NCBI RefSeq assembly: GCF_017654505.1
Contig: NC_054536.1
Span: 10,899,794 to 10,963,793, forward strand
Direction: 5' to 3'
DNA: 64,000 nucleotides
From: Polyodon spathula
Lineage: Eukaryota > Chordata > Actinopteri > Acipenseriformes > Polyodontidae
The notes under the pieces were generated by a model. It had not been told where the DNA came from and searched no databases. It saw only the letters and a list, made by a program, of their open reading frames with translations. Of this stretch, positions 1 through 11,699 are shown one piece after another (within the stretch, counting starts at the first letter, position 1; every line of letters begins with the position of its first letter). The position numbers were made by a program, and so were the translations under genes.

Positions 1-663
1 TGTGTGTTAAATGTGGAATAGAAGGATTAAGATCCCTTAAATTGGTGTTTAGTTCAGAGGAATAAATCAGTCCACTAGGTGGTGTAGTTATTCTGCAGAA
101 GTTTTTATATTGCATGCTGTATAGTATGTAAAAATAAATTAAATATGCATGTAGACAGGTTGTGTAACCCAACAGTGACTGCTGCAGTATTCATTGGTTT
201 GTGTATGCTTTGTTAGGATTGGTAGTTTATGTATGAAAGGGGGATATGTAATAATATGATTGTCTCATATGAGTCAAAAGCGATGTGAAGCATGTTATGT
301 GGTTGTATTTAGAAGTGTTTTATGTATGAAGCTGCACCCTAATTTAAAGTTTTAAAACAAAATTCCTTTTCATAATTAGCTTCTGTATTCTTTTTACTTC
401 CCTTTACTGTTTAGTGTAATTTCATTAAAATATATATTTTTTTACATTTTTTTGTTTTACGTTTTTTTTGTCATGCATTCTGTCAATCCTCCATGTAAGT
501 AATCTGCCATGTGGTCTCTGTTCTGGACTTTTCCCCTTGCCCCACTCTTACAGTAAAGGATAGTTCAGCATGTTTGGTGAAAAGTTCATGGTACAGCATT
601 TTTTAACATCAATCTGTGGGTTGCTCATCATTATTCCAGAGAGTGGAGTACAGAAAGTAGAAG

Positions 664-1700
664 TTATCTGAAAAATACACAATGGCTGAGGTCCCAGCTG
701 GAATGGCTTTTGTAAGAAGCTTTTCGTGATGTGGCAGAAGAAGAGGCCGGAGCCCCCCAAGTGGACTGCACCTCCTTGATAAAGTCCGGGAATGCTAGAA
801 GCATCCTGGTATGAAGTACCTGTGCAGACGGTGATTCAAAAAGCGACCGTCTAGGTTCTTGCACGGTTGGCCACTCAACTCTCAGGTGACAAGTTGCTCG
901 CTCGACTACCGACCACAAAGGGTCATCTGTTCCCAACACCTCCAACGCAGTCCCCTGTTCAGAGTGCTGCAAGACCGACTCTGTGTCCAACTCCTTTTCA
1001 TAACGGAGGGGTTTCACGTCTGATGCATCCCTAGAGATCGCCTCCAGATCTCAAGACGCTAAGGTTGGGTCTTTCTGTTGTACAGGTGGAGCCGACAGAG
1101 TCTGGAGGAACTGCCGGTTGGGCGACAAGTGATGCAACTGGTTCATCCCTGGGTCGAGGTGAAATATTTGGCACCAAGGACATGACCAGAGACTGCTGGC
1201 CCATCATGACTTCCATGAATTTAGACATCTTGGCCTTGAGCTCCGACACGCCCGACCTGTCCCAGGAGGAGATCGAGATTGATCCCTTCGATGAGGTGAC
1301 CCGGAGCGAGATCTAGGGTGATCCGCTTCCTATGGGGTGAATGGTAGCATGAGCGTTCCCTGCTAGAGGGAGAGTAGCCCCCTGGCTGCGAAGACGGGCT
1401 GGGGAAACGTTCTCGAGCACGTCAGGTGTCTGGAGATCTCTGGCTAGCATTTAGCTGGGAAGACGGACTGCGTGACAGCTGCAGTTTGAGGAGGCGTTGC
1501 CGACCCCGAAGGCGGGGTAGACTGAGTGACAAGCCTGTGATGAGGGAGAATGACCCCCAACTGCCACCTTCACCCTGTGGCGAAGAGTGCGCGGATGAAA
1601 TTTAGCGCACAGCTGGCAGTATGTTTTGTCTGCTAAGGCAGACGCAGCATGCTCTGGCAACTTAGAGTTGCAAGTCGGGCATCTATGGAAGCCGGACATT
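664..1700 (-). mobile_element. DIRS-like tyrosine-recombinase retrotransposon relic, gag-like region
   Basis: Read on the minus strand, 1699-1451 encodes a short protein with two Cys-x2-Cys pairs (HRCPTC near residue 5 and YCQLC near residue 27). This is the zinc-knuckle-like start typical of the first ORF of fish DIRS elements. Downstream, 1249-1031 encodes a Met/Ser/Lys-rich stretch beginning MSELKAKMSKFMEVM, and 1017-664 encodes the motifs DPLWSVVERATCHL, RRSLFESPSAQ and FPDFIKEVQSTW, also seen in DIRS gag-like ORFs. The segments are in separate frames, so the ORF is broken. No reverse transcriptase or recombinase of this copy is visible, so the element is 3' truncated near 660. Family assignment is from motif recognition only. 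Confidence 0.6.
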
Positions 1701-1739
1701 ATGCAATGAATGCGAGCACCGGGTACGTTGCAGCACCAA

Positions 1740-2240
1740 TATACCTGTACCGAGTATTGAAACGCGTGGACCTGGCACCGAGTGTCAAAGCACCGAGCAT
1801 GTGCACTGAACTAAGGCATGTGTGTTGAGGTGCGTGCACCGAGCATGAAGTGTGTGCACCAAGCACCGAGGCATGTGCCCTGAGCGTCGAGCACTGAAGC
1901 GCCGAGCTTGTGCACCGAACGTCGACATGGCACGTCGAGCGTCAAGCGTGTGCACCGAGCACAGAAGCACCAAGCGCGTGCACCAAATGTTGAAGCACTG
2001 CGAGCTGATGCACATGCAGCAGGCATCGTGCGCCGAACGCGTGCACCAAGTGTCGAAGCGCCGCATAGAGCACCGACCCACGTGCCGAGAGTGTACACCA
2101 AGCACCGAGGCGTGTGCAACTAGCATCGAAGCGGCAAGCACGTGCACCGAGCGTCGAGCACAGAGTACCTTGTCGCTGGAGCCAAGGCCTGAATCACGAA
2201 GCGCAGAGCACTAGTACACAGAGCATACAGCGCCGAAGCG
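1740..2240. repeat. GC-rich degenerate tandem repeat built on GCACCGAGC
   Basis: The octamer GCACCGAG and near variants (GCACCAAG, GCGTCGAG, GCGCCGAG) recur many times with an irregular spacing of about 10-25 bases over some 500 bp. The segment is markedly more GC- and CpG-rich than its surroundings. It lies directly upstream, in element orientation, of the DIRS-like coding relic and probably belongs to the element's 5' non-coding region. It keeps several frames open on both strands, but the resulting Arg/Cys/His-rich translations are a by-product of the repeat and not genes. Confidence 0.6.
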
Positions 2241-3300
2241 CTGTTCACCAAGAGCGTAGGAACGCTTTGCACGAGGACGCCTGAGCATCAGCTGACCCGT
2301 CAAGCAGATCGCTGGGTGCTGGTGATGTGCTCAGGAATGTAAAAACTCCCAGTGGTGCAGGTACTGAAGTACAGAGCAAGTCTGAAGAGTGCTGGTACTA
2401 TACTTACCTACAGTACTCTGAAAACACAGGCCAAAGGCCTAAGGTGCTACAGACCCATCTTTATAATTTTAAATGCAAGTACAATAAAGTATTTGTGGTG
2501 GTTGCCGCCTTTTTTTTAATGCAGGGGTACTGTAGCCAATGCACAACACGTAGGTAAGCTAATAGCGACTATGCAGCGAGTTAGAATAAGCCGCGGATGA
2601 TATTACTGTGCTGGCTGACAAGCGAGCTCCAACCTTGGGCTGCTTGAAACAAAAGACTGAGGCTGCAATGCGTGGCCTAGTTGGCAAGACCTGCTAAGAT
2701 CTATTCTTTTTTTTATTTATTTTTTTCGAACAGATCAAAAAACACGACAAAAAACAAAACATATACAATATTAATAAAATATTAATATGTTAAAAAGACG
2801 GGCGACCGAAGGCCAACACTTCAGATAGAAACGCTAGAAAGAGCAAGCATTGAAAAGTGAAAATAATATAGTTTTAATCACTCAGCACGCTAACACTGAA
2901 TCAGCTCAGGGAAGGGCAGTAGCCAGCTTCCAAAGCTTAAAGCTAAAACGAGTACAACAGTGTAATACAAGGGTGTAAGTGATTCTCAGAGAGAAAAATA
3001 CTTACGTGCTTATACCTACCTGGCTGAAAGCAAAGGAGAACGTGGTGCTGTGTGCACTGGGTATTCTAAGCGGACAAGGGGGCGGGCTTAGACGTCAGTG
3101 CATGCACCAGCATCAGGAGCTTTGACATAAGCTCAGCTAAATCCTACTGCCTGGGGGCGATATCCCACCCTTGATGGTTATTTTCGAATTGAAAGGAAAC
3201 CACGGCTTTTTAATTAATTTCCTACTTTGACAATACCATTACCACAACACTTCTATTTTTTGCATCCTTTGGTAGATTCTTATACTGTAACATCATTGAA
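2240..3300. other. Probable continuation of repeat, unassigned
   Basis: No conserved coding exon is recognised here. The stretch starts as GC-balanced sequence continuous with the CACCGAG-rich repeat, includes a T-rich tract at 2706-2726, and ends by about 3200 where ordinary AT-rich sequence resumes. It may be the terminal part of the DIRS-like element, but I could not find a matching repeat end. Confidence 0.3.
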
Positions 3301-3594
3301 AAAAAGGGGCAGCTTCTCAAGTACCATATCAATTAATGTGTTGTAGTTCAAACTCAATCCAAATCAGATGTATTCAGACCACCTACAGCACAGGCACCGT
3401 GATTCAGCAGTTTCCAGCATTGTACTGTATTAGAAATATTAAAAAGAAAAAAAAAACATTTGAAGAACCAAACCTTCTCAATCCAATTAAAGGGGGGTGG
3501 TGATGTTAATGAAGAGGAGAGGTAAGAGCGTGTATTTGAAGATATTGGGTAGCAAATCTTTATGTGAACACAAATAATTCCATCAAACATTTTC

Positions 3595-4233
3595 CTCGCT
3601 TTGCTTTTCTGATGATTCTGCCAGTTGATACTTATAAACAGAGGTGGTGGGTACCTGTTTGCTCTGCTGCTGGATGGAGATGTCACATTGACCATCTCAA
3701 TGACATTTGTGTCAACAATATTGCCATTGCTGTAATACCAATAACAGCAATTATGTATAGCCAGGTGTTAGGACTGTTGAGTTCATTGCACATCCCTTTT
3801 GATAAAATGATTATTACTCATGTATCTATTGTTATTCTGGTATTCTTATTAATTAAGCAGAGCTTTCCCAGAGTAACTAAGGCTTCTGTGGGCTCTGTAA
3901 AGCAATTCACTGTCATTTCATTTTATATTGGTTTTAAAATGGGAACTGCATTTATTCAAGGAATCAATAAAGGCTTGCTGCTAATTGGTATTCTAGTTCT
4001 GCTTTTTGGACTCGGTGTTGGCTACTTTTGTACCAAGTGTCTGAAATTGCCTTCTCCGGTCTGTAGCACTGTTGCTATTGAGACTGGAATGCAAATTAGT
4101 GTCTTAGCACTGGCGATCCTGCAGCTCGCTTTCTCGCAGGAAAAGGCGGATTCGACTTCAATATTGTTGTGTCATGAGCACTGGTTGTGAAATGCTACTG
4201 CTTTTCATGTTCTACAGTATAAGAAAAAGGTAG
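3595..4233 (+). pseudogene. slc10a5: SLC10A5-like sodium/bile-acid symporter pseudogene (3' part)
   Basis: Members of the SLC10 family are multi-pass membrane symporters. Here the C-terminal half is recognisable: GGGYLFALLLDGDVTL (from 3643), then MYSQVLGLL, HIPFDK, LPSPVCSTVAIETGM and, at the end, TGCEMLLLFMFY before a TAG at 4231-4233. These match the SLC10A5/SLC10A3 type best. The match jumps frame near 3733-3735, where the first frame hits TAA, and again near 4160-4171 with loss of about five codons. Another shift is likely near 3636. The N-terminal half is absent upstream. The long hydrophobic stretches fit transmembrane helices. SLC10A5 is a neighbour of IMPA1 in tetrapods on the same strand, as here. 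It is clearly non-functional as read, unless the breaks are assembly errors. Confidence 0.8.
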
Positions 4234-4399
4234 ATCAAAAAGGTACCCCTTAAAAGAAATTCACATCACACCTTGTTCAATGTATTATTAATCTGTGGTA
4301 CCAGTGAACACCTGGGGGGAAAAAAGCTATATTTTTCATAAAAGTTGTCTTTTAATGCTGATTATTTCAAATGCAAAATTCCAACATGATAAATAAAAC

Positions 4400-4401
4400 T
4401 A

Positions 4402-4439
<38 letters not shown>

Positions 4440-4445
4440 TATAAT

Positions 4446-4481
<36 letters not shown>
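4400..4481. repeat. (TA)n microsatellite
   Basis: About 80 bp of alternating T and A with a few interruptions. It produces a spurious run of Tyr-Ile codons on both strands. Confidence 0.95.
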
Positions 4482-4483
<2 letters not shown>

Positions 4484-5884
4484 CCTACACTTGCAAGCTT
4501 TTTTAGTGTGAGAATCTGCTGTGTGGCCACTCTGATATCAATATTTAAATGGTTTTGGTCTCCATTATCCTGAATCCAATGACACATAACCAACATGTAC
4601 CAGCCAAGTTTGCAGAACATTTTGACCTACTAACATTAATTCTTCAGTTAATGAGAAAAAAGGTTTACTTTATTTAAGCATTGGAATTACTCACGCCACA
4701 GCATAGATTAGATTAGATATAGTAAACACCATGTGTCAGTAAATCTGCAACTGCTATCTTACTGATACGACCACCTCCTACAACCAGACTTCCAGCACAC
4801 GATGTCTAACCATTCACCAGAGACAGTGATTGCAGAACTCTGTGAATGTCAGACTAAGTGTTAACAGACTTGACATACGATTACATATTTCTCAATTTTG
4901 TTCTATTGTTGAGATGGGGAGCATCTTGGTTGACTTTAGCTTCTTTGGCCCTTCCCATGATAAACTTTTTTTTTTTTTTTTAATGTTATTGTAGATGTGT
5001 CCCTAAACTGACATCAATCAAGAAAGTGTTGCTGAACGCGCATGTGTTCTATGCTTTTACCATGCTGTATACCGCAATACACTTGTATAAGGGGTCTGGA
5101 ATACATTATTTGTAAATGAGCACCCCCTCACGTGACAGACTAACACATGGTAGTAATACAAACATTTTATCCCACTGTATTGATACCGGCACAAAAAAAA
5201 AAAAAAAAAAAACAAACCTGTGATTTGAATAATTATTTATTAAATGAAATTCCTGTTTGTTGAGGCCACGTGGTTTGGAGTTCTTACCAGCCTGGTATTC
5301 TATGAGCAAGAAGCTACTTTTCATATCTGCTGGATGTTCACATATTCTGTCACTGATGCTCAAATTGTGTAATTCAACAGGACCTTTTATATTTCTCAGG
5401 GACCTTATGGCTGTAAAAGATGTATTTTGTAAAATTAATAGTAATATAAAAAAAAATAAGCAGTGTTAAAATATTTGTTTTATTCATTGAATGTCGAAGT
5501 ACTTGTGCATATTTAATATGGAGATGCTCTGTATTGAGTTTGGTGTCAAAATAAAAAATACATTTCAAGTGTAGCAGCCCTCGTTTTTCTTCTCTATGAC
5601 GGAGACAAGTGAGTGCCTTCAGTTGTGAACGCCCGCCCCCTGCCTGCGGCAAAACACGTATTCACCAGTAAATGACCTGCTGCACTGTACTGCAAAACGA
5701 AAAAAAGGGTTATTGTAACATTCGCAAAAGGTATGTCTCGTGGTAAAATCAACAATAAATACTTGTTATATACGTTGCCAAAGATATATTAAGCGAATAG
5801 CACAATTTTAAAATAAAATGAATAATAAACACTGTTATGATACACCGGTAATAAATAAATAAAAATAAATAAATAAATAAATAA

Positions 5885-5885
<1 letters not shown>

Positions 5886-5953
<68 letters not shown>
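5886..5953. repeat. (AAT)n microsatellite
   Basis: An uninterrupted trinucleotide array of about 22 units, preceded by a (AAAT)n-like tract from about 5850. The poly-isoleucine ORF across it on the minus strand is an artefact of the repeat. Confidence 0.95.
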
Positions 5954-5954
<1 letters not shown>

Positions 5955-6086
5955 TCCGATATCAAGTAACCTGATTGTATAATCCTGTGCACGACACACT
6001 ATCTTGATGTTATCAATGTATTTTTCCTGCTAAAATTAATATTAAGAATGCTACAGTATATATGAGCAATACAGCCCGTGCATTAG

Positions 6087-6087
<1 letters not shown>

Positions 6088-6155
<68 letters not shown>
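6088..6155. repeat. (TA)n microsatellite
   Basis: Uninterrupted alternating TA array of about 68 bp, followed shortly by an A-run at 6250-6271. Confidence 0.95.
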
Positions 6156-6158
<3 letters not shown>

Positions 6159-6450
6159 CATCTAAAATTTCTATACCAAGAAAATAATCTATATAGAGAA
6201 CAACGCCATCCAGCAGCAGTTTGTCGTTGTTTTAACAAACCACATTTCTTAAAAAAAAAAAAAAAAAAAAAAGGGTAGCGTAAATACCGTATTACGTTAA
6301 AACTGTTATATTACGTTAAAACAATTATATGTAAATCTACATGTACTTTGTATTCCCTTATCATTCTATGTATTTTGTTCATAGTTTGTGCGGTCACCAT
6401 CTTGTGGTAGGTCAGATCTTCTATTCCCTTTATTTGTATCTCCTTTTTCA

Positions 6451-6515
6451 GCGGAGTTCAATGCTGGCAGTATCGTAACCTAAAAAGTAAATCCGAGGCG
6501 CGATTTTTGCTGGTT
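6451..6515 (+). pseudogene. U4 spliceosomal snRNA-like sequence (5' domain only)
   Basis: The segment contains TGGCAGTATCGTAACC, then ATCCGAGGCGCGATTTTTGC and GGTTGAAAC. These are in the order and spacing of the 5' half of vertebrate U4 snRNA: the 5' stem-loop with its 15.5K-binding kink-turn region and flanking U6-pairing segments. After about 65 nt the similarity stops. The 3' stem-loops and the Sm site are not recognisable, and there is no clear proximal sequence element upstream. It is most likely a truncated retrotransposed snRNA copy. Confidence 0.7.
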
Positions 6516-7567
6516 GAAACTTGCTGTTGCTGTAGCAGCTCTAACGAATGTAAACTTTTTTTATCGGGAGTTAATTTGCTGAGCTATTCTAATCGTGTGT
6601 TTTGATGATATTTTACTGTAAATGTATGGTTTTTAAATCTCTAAAAACGATTACCCTAATATATGTAAAAACATGAAGTATGATACTATTTTCACACGGT
6701 TTTACCGTAATAACATTATTTATACGTTAATTCGCTCACCAGATAAAGTTTTTTTTACTGTACAAATGACTATTATTAAGAAAGTAATATGATGTACTGT
6801 GATACTGTTTTTTTTTATACGGTATATTACTGGCAACCCGGCTAAGCTAATCCATCGTTAATAAACTTGTTCCCACCCATCTGAACCTGTGCCAGAGTGA
6901 GCAGGTAACACAGATGAACCAATGAAAATGCTGAACCTTGGGAGAGGAGTCAGAAACCAGTTAATGTTTCTATTTGAACCGGTTGGATCTGAAGAGTCGA
7001 TGTTATGAATTCAGAGGACATTTTGACGGGAAGACCTGAAGCATGATTGACCTGAAATTAAAATAACGAGTTCAAACTGATTTATGCACTATGTTAATAA
7101 AAAATAAGTCGCAATTATTTTGAAAAGGATATTGCAAGAATATGTACAACAAAGCAGAAAGCTAGGGAAAGTAATGTGTTGTGTTTTAAACCCTACAGCC
7201 TGTTCAGTAATTCTTACACTGCTATTGAATTTTGTATTGACTGCCTAACGTCAAAACATATGATCATGCTTTCAGGTCATATAATAAAGTATTCCTTATG
7301 CAAAGCCTCCTGCACTTAGTGTACCACAGGTTAATGACTGTATGAAATTAGTCATTGTTTTCCTAAAAGTGCAATCCAAAACAGTTAAATAACTACTCTG
7401 TAAAAGTAATGTTTCTGAAATGTCTTTTTAAACTTCAAATTGTGTTTGATATACAAATCCACTTCTTTCTTTGCACACTGTATTTGATAGACCATGGTAA
7501 TTGAGTAAACCGAGGAGTAATGAATAAACACAAGTGAGCAGAAATCTTACTTTTGTCATTGTTCCAG

Positions 7568-7721
7568 ATTCCGTGCTGCTGGCACAGCAGCAACGGATGT
7601 GTGTTTTGTAGCTGCTGGAGAAGCTGATGCCTATTATCATATTGGATTGCACTGTTGGGATAGCTGCTGGTGGTATAATTGTTACAGAAAGCTGGTGGTG
7701 GTGTCTTCATGGATACAGATG
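7568..7721 (+). pseudogene. Orphan exon of an inositol-monophosphatase paralogue
   Basis: A splice acceptor (TTCCAG) precedes and a donor (GTGAGT) follows a segment that reads GTAATDVCFVAAGEADAYY and GLHCWD. This matches the IMPA1 exon at 18484-18632. After CWD, two bases are missing near 7663-7668 and one A is extra near 7690. Correct reading otherwise continues through GGIIVTEAGG and a MDTDG end. Unlike the main IMPA1 copy it retains the TEAGG glutamate, so it derives from a separate IMPA-like gene and not from a recent copy of the 18.5 kb exon. No further exons of this paralogue were found nearby. The two frameshifts mark it as a relic. Confidence 0.8.
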
Positions 7722-7799
7722 GTGAGTAGCAAGCCACATATTTGTTCCTTTCCAGCACTGTTTTCCAGGTAACAATCTAGCAGGTGTGGCATACATGTA

Positions 7800-8500
7800 G
7801 CCTAAGAGCTCTTCAATATTGATGGGTGTGAATGAATTTCCGCAGTCATTTTATTTGCACTACTGGTATCATATGTATTAATTGCACTTAAGTTTGTATC
7901 CTGTTCCAAGAACTTTTGTTCTTTCTGGACACTCCAGCCATACCTCTACTTCCTGGTTTATTTGGGGGAGGGGGTAGGAGTAGGGAAGTAAACTGACACA
8001 CAGCTTGATGAACCATTGCACAAATATTTCATTTGCTCCTTAAATGCGGACAAGACATATTGAGAACATGTGCTCCAGCTAGCTGTGGGGAACTCGCCAT
8101 AACAAGGCGAACACACAGTTAAGCAGAGTTGCATACACTTTACTAATCACACTTCACAATATTTTTGTAATTACAGCATACAGAATTAGTTTGTTTGACC
8201 TTGTACCCAGCTCAGGCCCAGACAAGCTCATACTTCACACCCCTAGAACTCTGGGAAGGGGGGCAACTAGAGGGGTGGGGAATGTATTCTTCTTAATATA
8301 TTCTTAAAGTGAGAGTCCAGTCTACAGGAACATTACAATCTCCAGGTTGTGATAAGGGCAGAGAGCTGTTGGTTAACTAGCTAAATTGAATAAAACGAAT
8401 AAAATTAAAGTCTTGAGTTATTTGGCTACTTTACTCTGTTCTCCTCCCATCCCACAAGACACTGTCCAGACCTCTGGTTAACACTCATTTTAAATTGTTG
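7800..8500. other. Intergenic, nothing recognised
   Basis: AT-rich sequence between the orphan IMPA-like exon and the hAT MITE. No conserved coding exon, RNA gene or clear repeat end was seen. Confidence 0.4.
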
Positions 8501-8512
8501 AATGGTCTACTG

Positions 8513-8817
8513 CAGGGGTTCTCAAACTCAGTCCTGGGGACCACCTGTGTCTGCTGGTTTTCATTCTAACCGAGCTCTCAATTACTTAATTTAACTAATT
8601 TGCTTAATTAGACATTTTTACTTGTTTTCAGCTTTTAAACAGTAGCGGTTCAAGTTACTTATCAAATGTTATAGCTAACTTGAAATATGCAGCTGTTCAA
8701 GAGCTGAAAACAAGTAAAAAGTTCTAATTAATCAAATTATTAGTTCAATTAAGGGTATAGTTAAGTAATTGAGAGCACAGTTGGAATGAAAACCAGGACC
8801 TAGTTTGAGAAGCCCTG
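8513..8817. mobile_element. hAT-type foldback MITE with 8-bp target-site duplication
   Basis: The element begins CAGGGGTTCTCAAACT and ends AGTTTGAGAAGCCCTG, an imperfect terminal inverted repeat of hAT type. It is flanked by a perfect 8-bp direct repeat GTCTACTG (8505-8512 and 8818-8825), the size expected for hAT insertion. Inside, the two arms remain complementary for most of their length: the left arm's ACTTGTTTTCAGC pairs with GCTGAAAACAAGT in the right arm, and CTCAATTACTTAA pairs with TTAAGTAATTGAG. The 305-bp unit therefore folds into a long hairpin. There is no coding capacity. Confidence 0.92.
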
Positions 8818-9149
8818 GTCTACTGTGTGGATCTCGCTCTAATTTGGTCCTGATTCCAAAGACTTACAGGATTTATTTCTATGGAGTATTTTATTTTTTA
8901 TTTTTTTGATGTTCTGTAGTATCTTGGACTGTAACTTTACCTTGGGGAAGGTAGTCATGCAAAATTAAGGCTAATCAGGGATTTTGAAAACATCTGCCAA
9001 TCAAACGGTGTTATTTTAAGGTATCGTAACGATCTGTGCATTTGTGTTGTACTGTAATTCCTGTTGTAATTGTGTTCCCGTTCTGTATTTCCCACCGCTT
9101 GTTTTGTTTACCTGTTGTCTGTGTAATCCTGGCCTGCGTGTGAACATGT

Positions 9150-9300
9150 TCTGTGTCTGTCCTGTGACTGGTCCTCTTTCTGTCTGTGTCAGTCGTGCTG
9201 CTTATGGTCTGTGTCTTCCCTGTGATTGGTCCTGTCTCTCTGTATCACTTGTGGTGCGTGGTCTGTGTCTTCCCTGTGATTGTCTCTGTCTGTGACTTGC
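9150..9300. repeat. Short tandem repeat, ~54-58 bp period
   Basis: The block TCTGTGTCTKYCCTGTGA occurs at about 9150, 9208 and 9262, with related sequence between. This gives about 2.5 imperfect copies of a 54-58 bp unit rich in TCTGTG. The downstream AATAAA at 9434 is a possible polyadenylation signal, so the region could be part of a retroelement terminal repeat, but no element was identified. Confidence 0.55.
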
Positions 9301-9499
9301 TGTATGTGCATGTGTTCTGTGTTTTAGGGCTTCTGCTAGTGTGGTGTTCTGATTGCCAGAGTTCCTGTAATGTGTGCATGTAACCTGAGAAGCTGACAGA
9401 GCTGTGGACTCTGGGTGGAGAAAGGCGTGCTGAATAAAGCATCGAGAAGAAATCAGTGTCTCTCCTGTTTTCTGCCTTCCGTGCTGAAGTGCTACAGTA

Positions 9500-10730
9500 T
9501 GATGGTATGGGTTTTTATAAAATTCAGATAATTTAAATGTCAGACATCAAATAAATTGTTGTAATGAATTAATCATGATGAATGATATTGTAGCGAGCAT
9601 AGGACTTACTGCAGACACACACCAAGGATCTCAGGTCAAGGCAGTTGGAAGGGTAATAACAATCATAGGGTAATACATTTAACAATATTGAAACTTTACA
9701 ATAACTAATAATGAAACACAAATAATACAGCTTTCCCCTACCATATTTCTCACTACCAGTGTCCTCTGCTGTACAATAACATACGTGTAGAAAGCTGGCT
9801 CTGGGCACTGCACTCCTTTCACTGGTTACAATATAAAAGGAAGTTAAAGCTGGTGTCTCAGCTATCCACCCTACTGTAGTCCACCAATGAAACCCTTGGT
9901 CGAAAATGCAGTACAAATAATGCCAATTTTATTATCAAATATTTCAGTCAGCGGTCTAACAGAATTAGTGTTATAAGTACCAGGACTGCACTGAAATGAT
10001 CGGACTCAGGCGAGTGCTCACCCCTCAACAACTAAATTTAACATGGACACTGAATATCCACATACAATGCAGAGGAATCAACTGGTATATTTGAAACATT
10101 AAAAGTATTTCAATATAATTTGAGTGAGCTCTCTTTATTATCTCCAAATTTAGAGAGAATTCAACATTCGTCACAAGCATCAAGCACAATCCAATATTAA
10201 GTACAGTTAGTTTATTGCCAAATAATTGCCACTTATTCTATACTTCAACTACGTCAGCTGTATAATTAAGACTAAAATGTTACTTTGATGATTTTCAGCA
10301 GTTTGGCCCCAGAACCAGTTGTAATTACAAATTTAGTGTAATCACATCGTAAATGTAGCTTAATTTCCCCACCCTCGGATTGTAATTGGCTATATTCCAG
10401 TTACCATGGGCAGTGATCCTCCCCAAGGTGCAACTTGAGGCGGCTCTCATTAAAGTTATTACTATGCTTTTAACTCTTTTACATGATATATTCCAAGCAT
10501 CTACGTTTATTCATACCTTCTTTTAAATTGTATTGTTATTTTCTTGAGGCAATTATCTACAATTAGGTGCTTAACGTGATTGTACTGTATAGTTCTTTGC
10601 ATTTCTGAATATTACAAAATACCTTTGCATAGTATTTAGTATAAAAGTATAACTCACTTCCATTAGAAATTACACCCCAATTGAATTATTATACTTTTCA
10701 TACAAGCAAATATTTAATATTTGTGCTATA
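9500..10730. other. Intergenic, nothing recognised
   Basis: The translations of this stretch show no known protein family on either strand. It may be old repeat sequence, but I could not find ends or a second copy in the window. Confidence 0.35.
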
Positions 10731-10735
10731 TGGGG

Positions 10736-10736
<1 letters not shown>

Positions 10737-10778
<42 letters not shown>

Positions 10779-10801
10779 TATTATTATTATTATTATTATT
10801 A
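10737..10801. repeat. (TTA)n microsatellite
   Basis: About 20 TTA/ATT units with one interruption (TATATA) near 10773. Confidence 0.95.
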
Positions 10802-11699
10802 TAAAATACTGTTTCAAATGTTAAAGAAATGATATAATCTCGATTAAGTATTGTTAAGGGTTGTTTTTGTTCTAATGTACAGATCTAGAGAGGCAACCTG
10901 TAAAGGAATGTTGTTAAAATGATAACAAATTCATCTGAGAATTTGTGCTTAGAAGAAACACACCGGGTGGATTGCAGTGTACCACTGTGATTTACTTAGT
11001 CCGCATCAAGAGGACTAAAATGCGGTCTAGCAAATCGTGGTGTGAAAAAAGCAAATAATAAATATATTAATTATAAAATGGTAAAAGCGTTTGTATTACG
11101 TTAGGCGTGAATCGGGCAAACACGTTTTAGTAAAAGTACACCTGTAATCATAATGTAAGTGTAACGTGCTACATGTCTTTTTATGCACATACCCCACACG
11201 GATCAGACTTGCGTTTTAACTTGCAGGTAGCCTATTGCTTCTTGACACTGGACGTTACATTACATTTAATACACATTGCACTGTCATTTCAGTTTAAATT
11301 GAATACATTACTCGTGCTTGCGTCTTAATTATGTAAATACATCGTATCTTATTGTGCAGCACGTCATTAAAGTTTGTTCAATATTTTAATGAAAAAAAGA
11401 AAACAAAACCAACCCTTCAGAACACTCAACCATTATAAATTTGACAAAAAGTAAAAGGGTGCCACATTGCTATAGTAGTTTATTTAAACTACTGTATACA
11501 TTCGCTCTCTACCTAAGAAAATGAAGAATAGTTTAATATAGGGTAACAACAATATATTAAGGTACATTATATCATTAGGTAGTGCAATTGTCAAGTTTAT
11601 GGGTGATACTAAAGGAAGAGGGGATAGTTGCCTGCAATTGGTCCCCCATTGCACTAGATGGCAATTCCTATTTTCTGTCACATACAAAAAAACACTACA

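Noticed and set aside
1785..2214. Overlapping Arg/Cys-rich ORFs of up to 120 codons on both strands
   Set aside because: They come from the CACCGAGC repeat, which has few stops in any frame; no family resemblance.
5789..5992. Poly-isoleucine ORF on the minus strand
   Set aside because: It is produced by the (AAT)n microsatellite.
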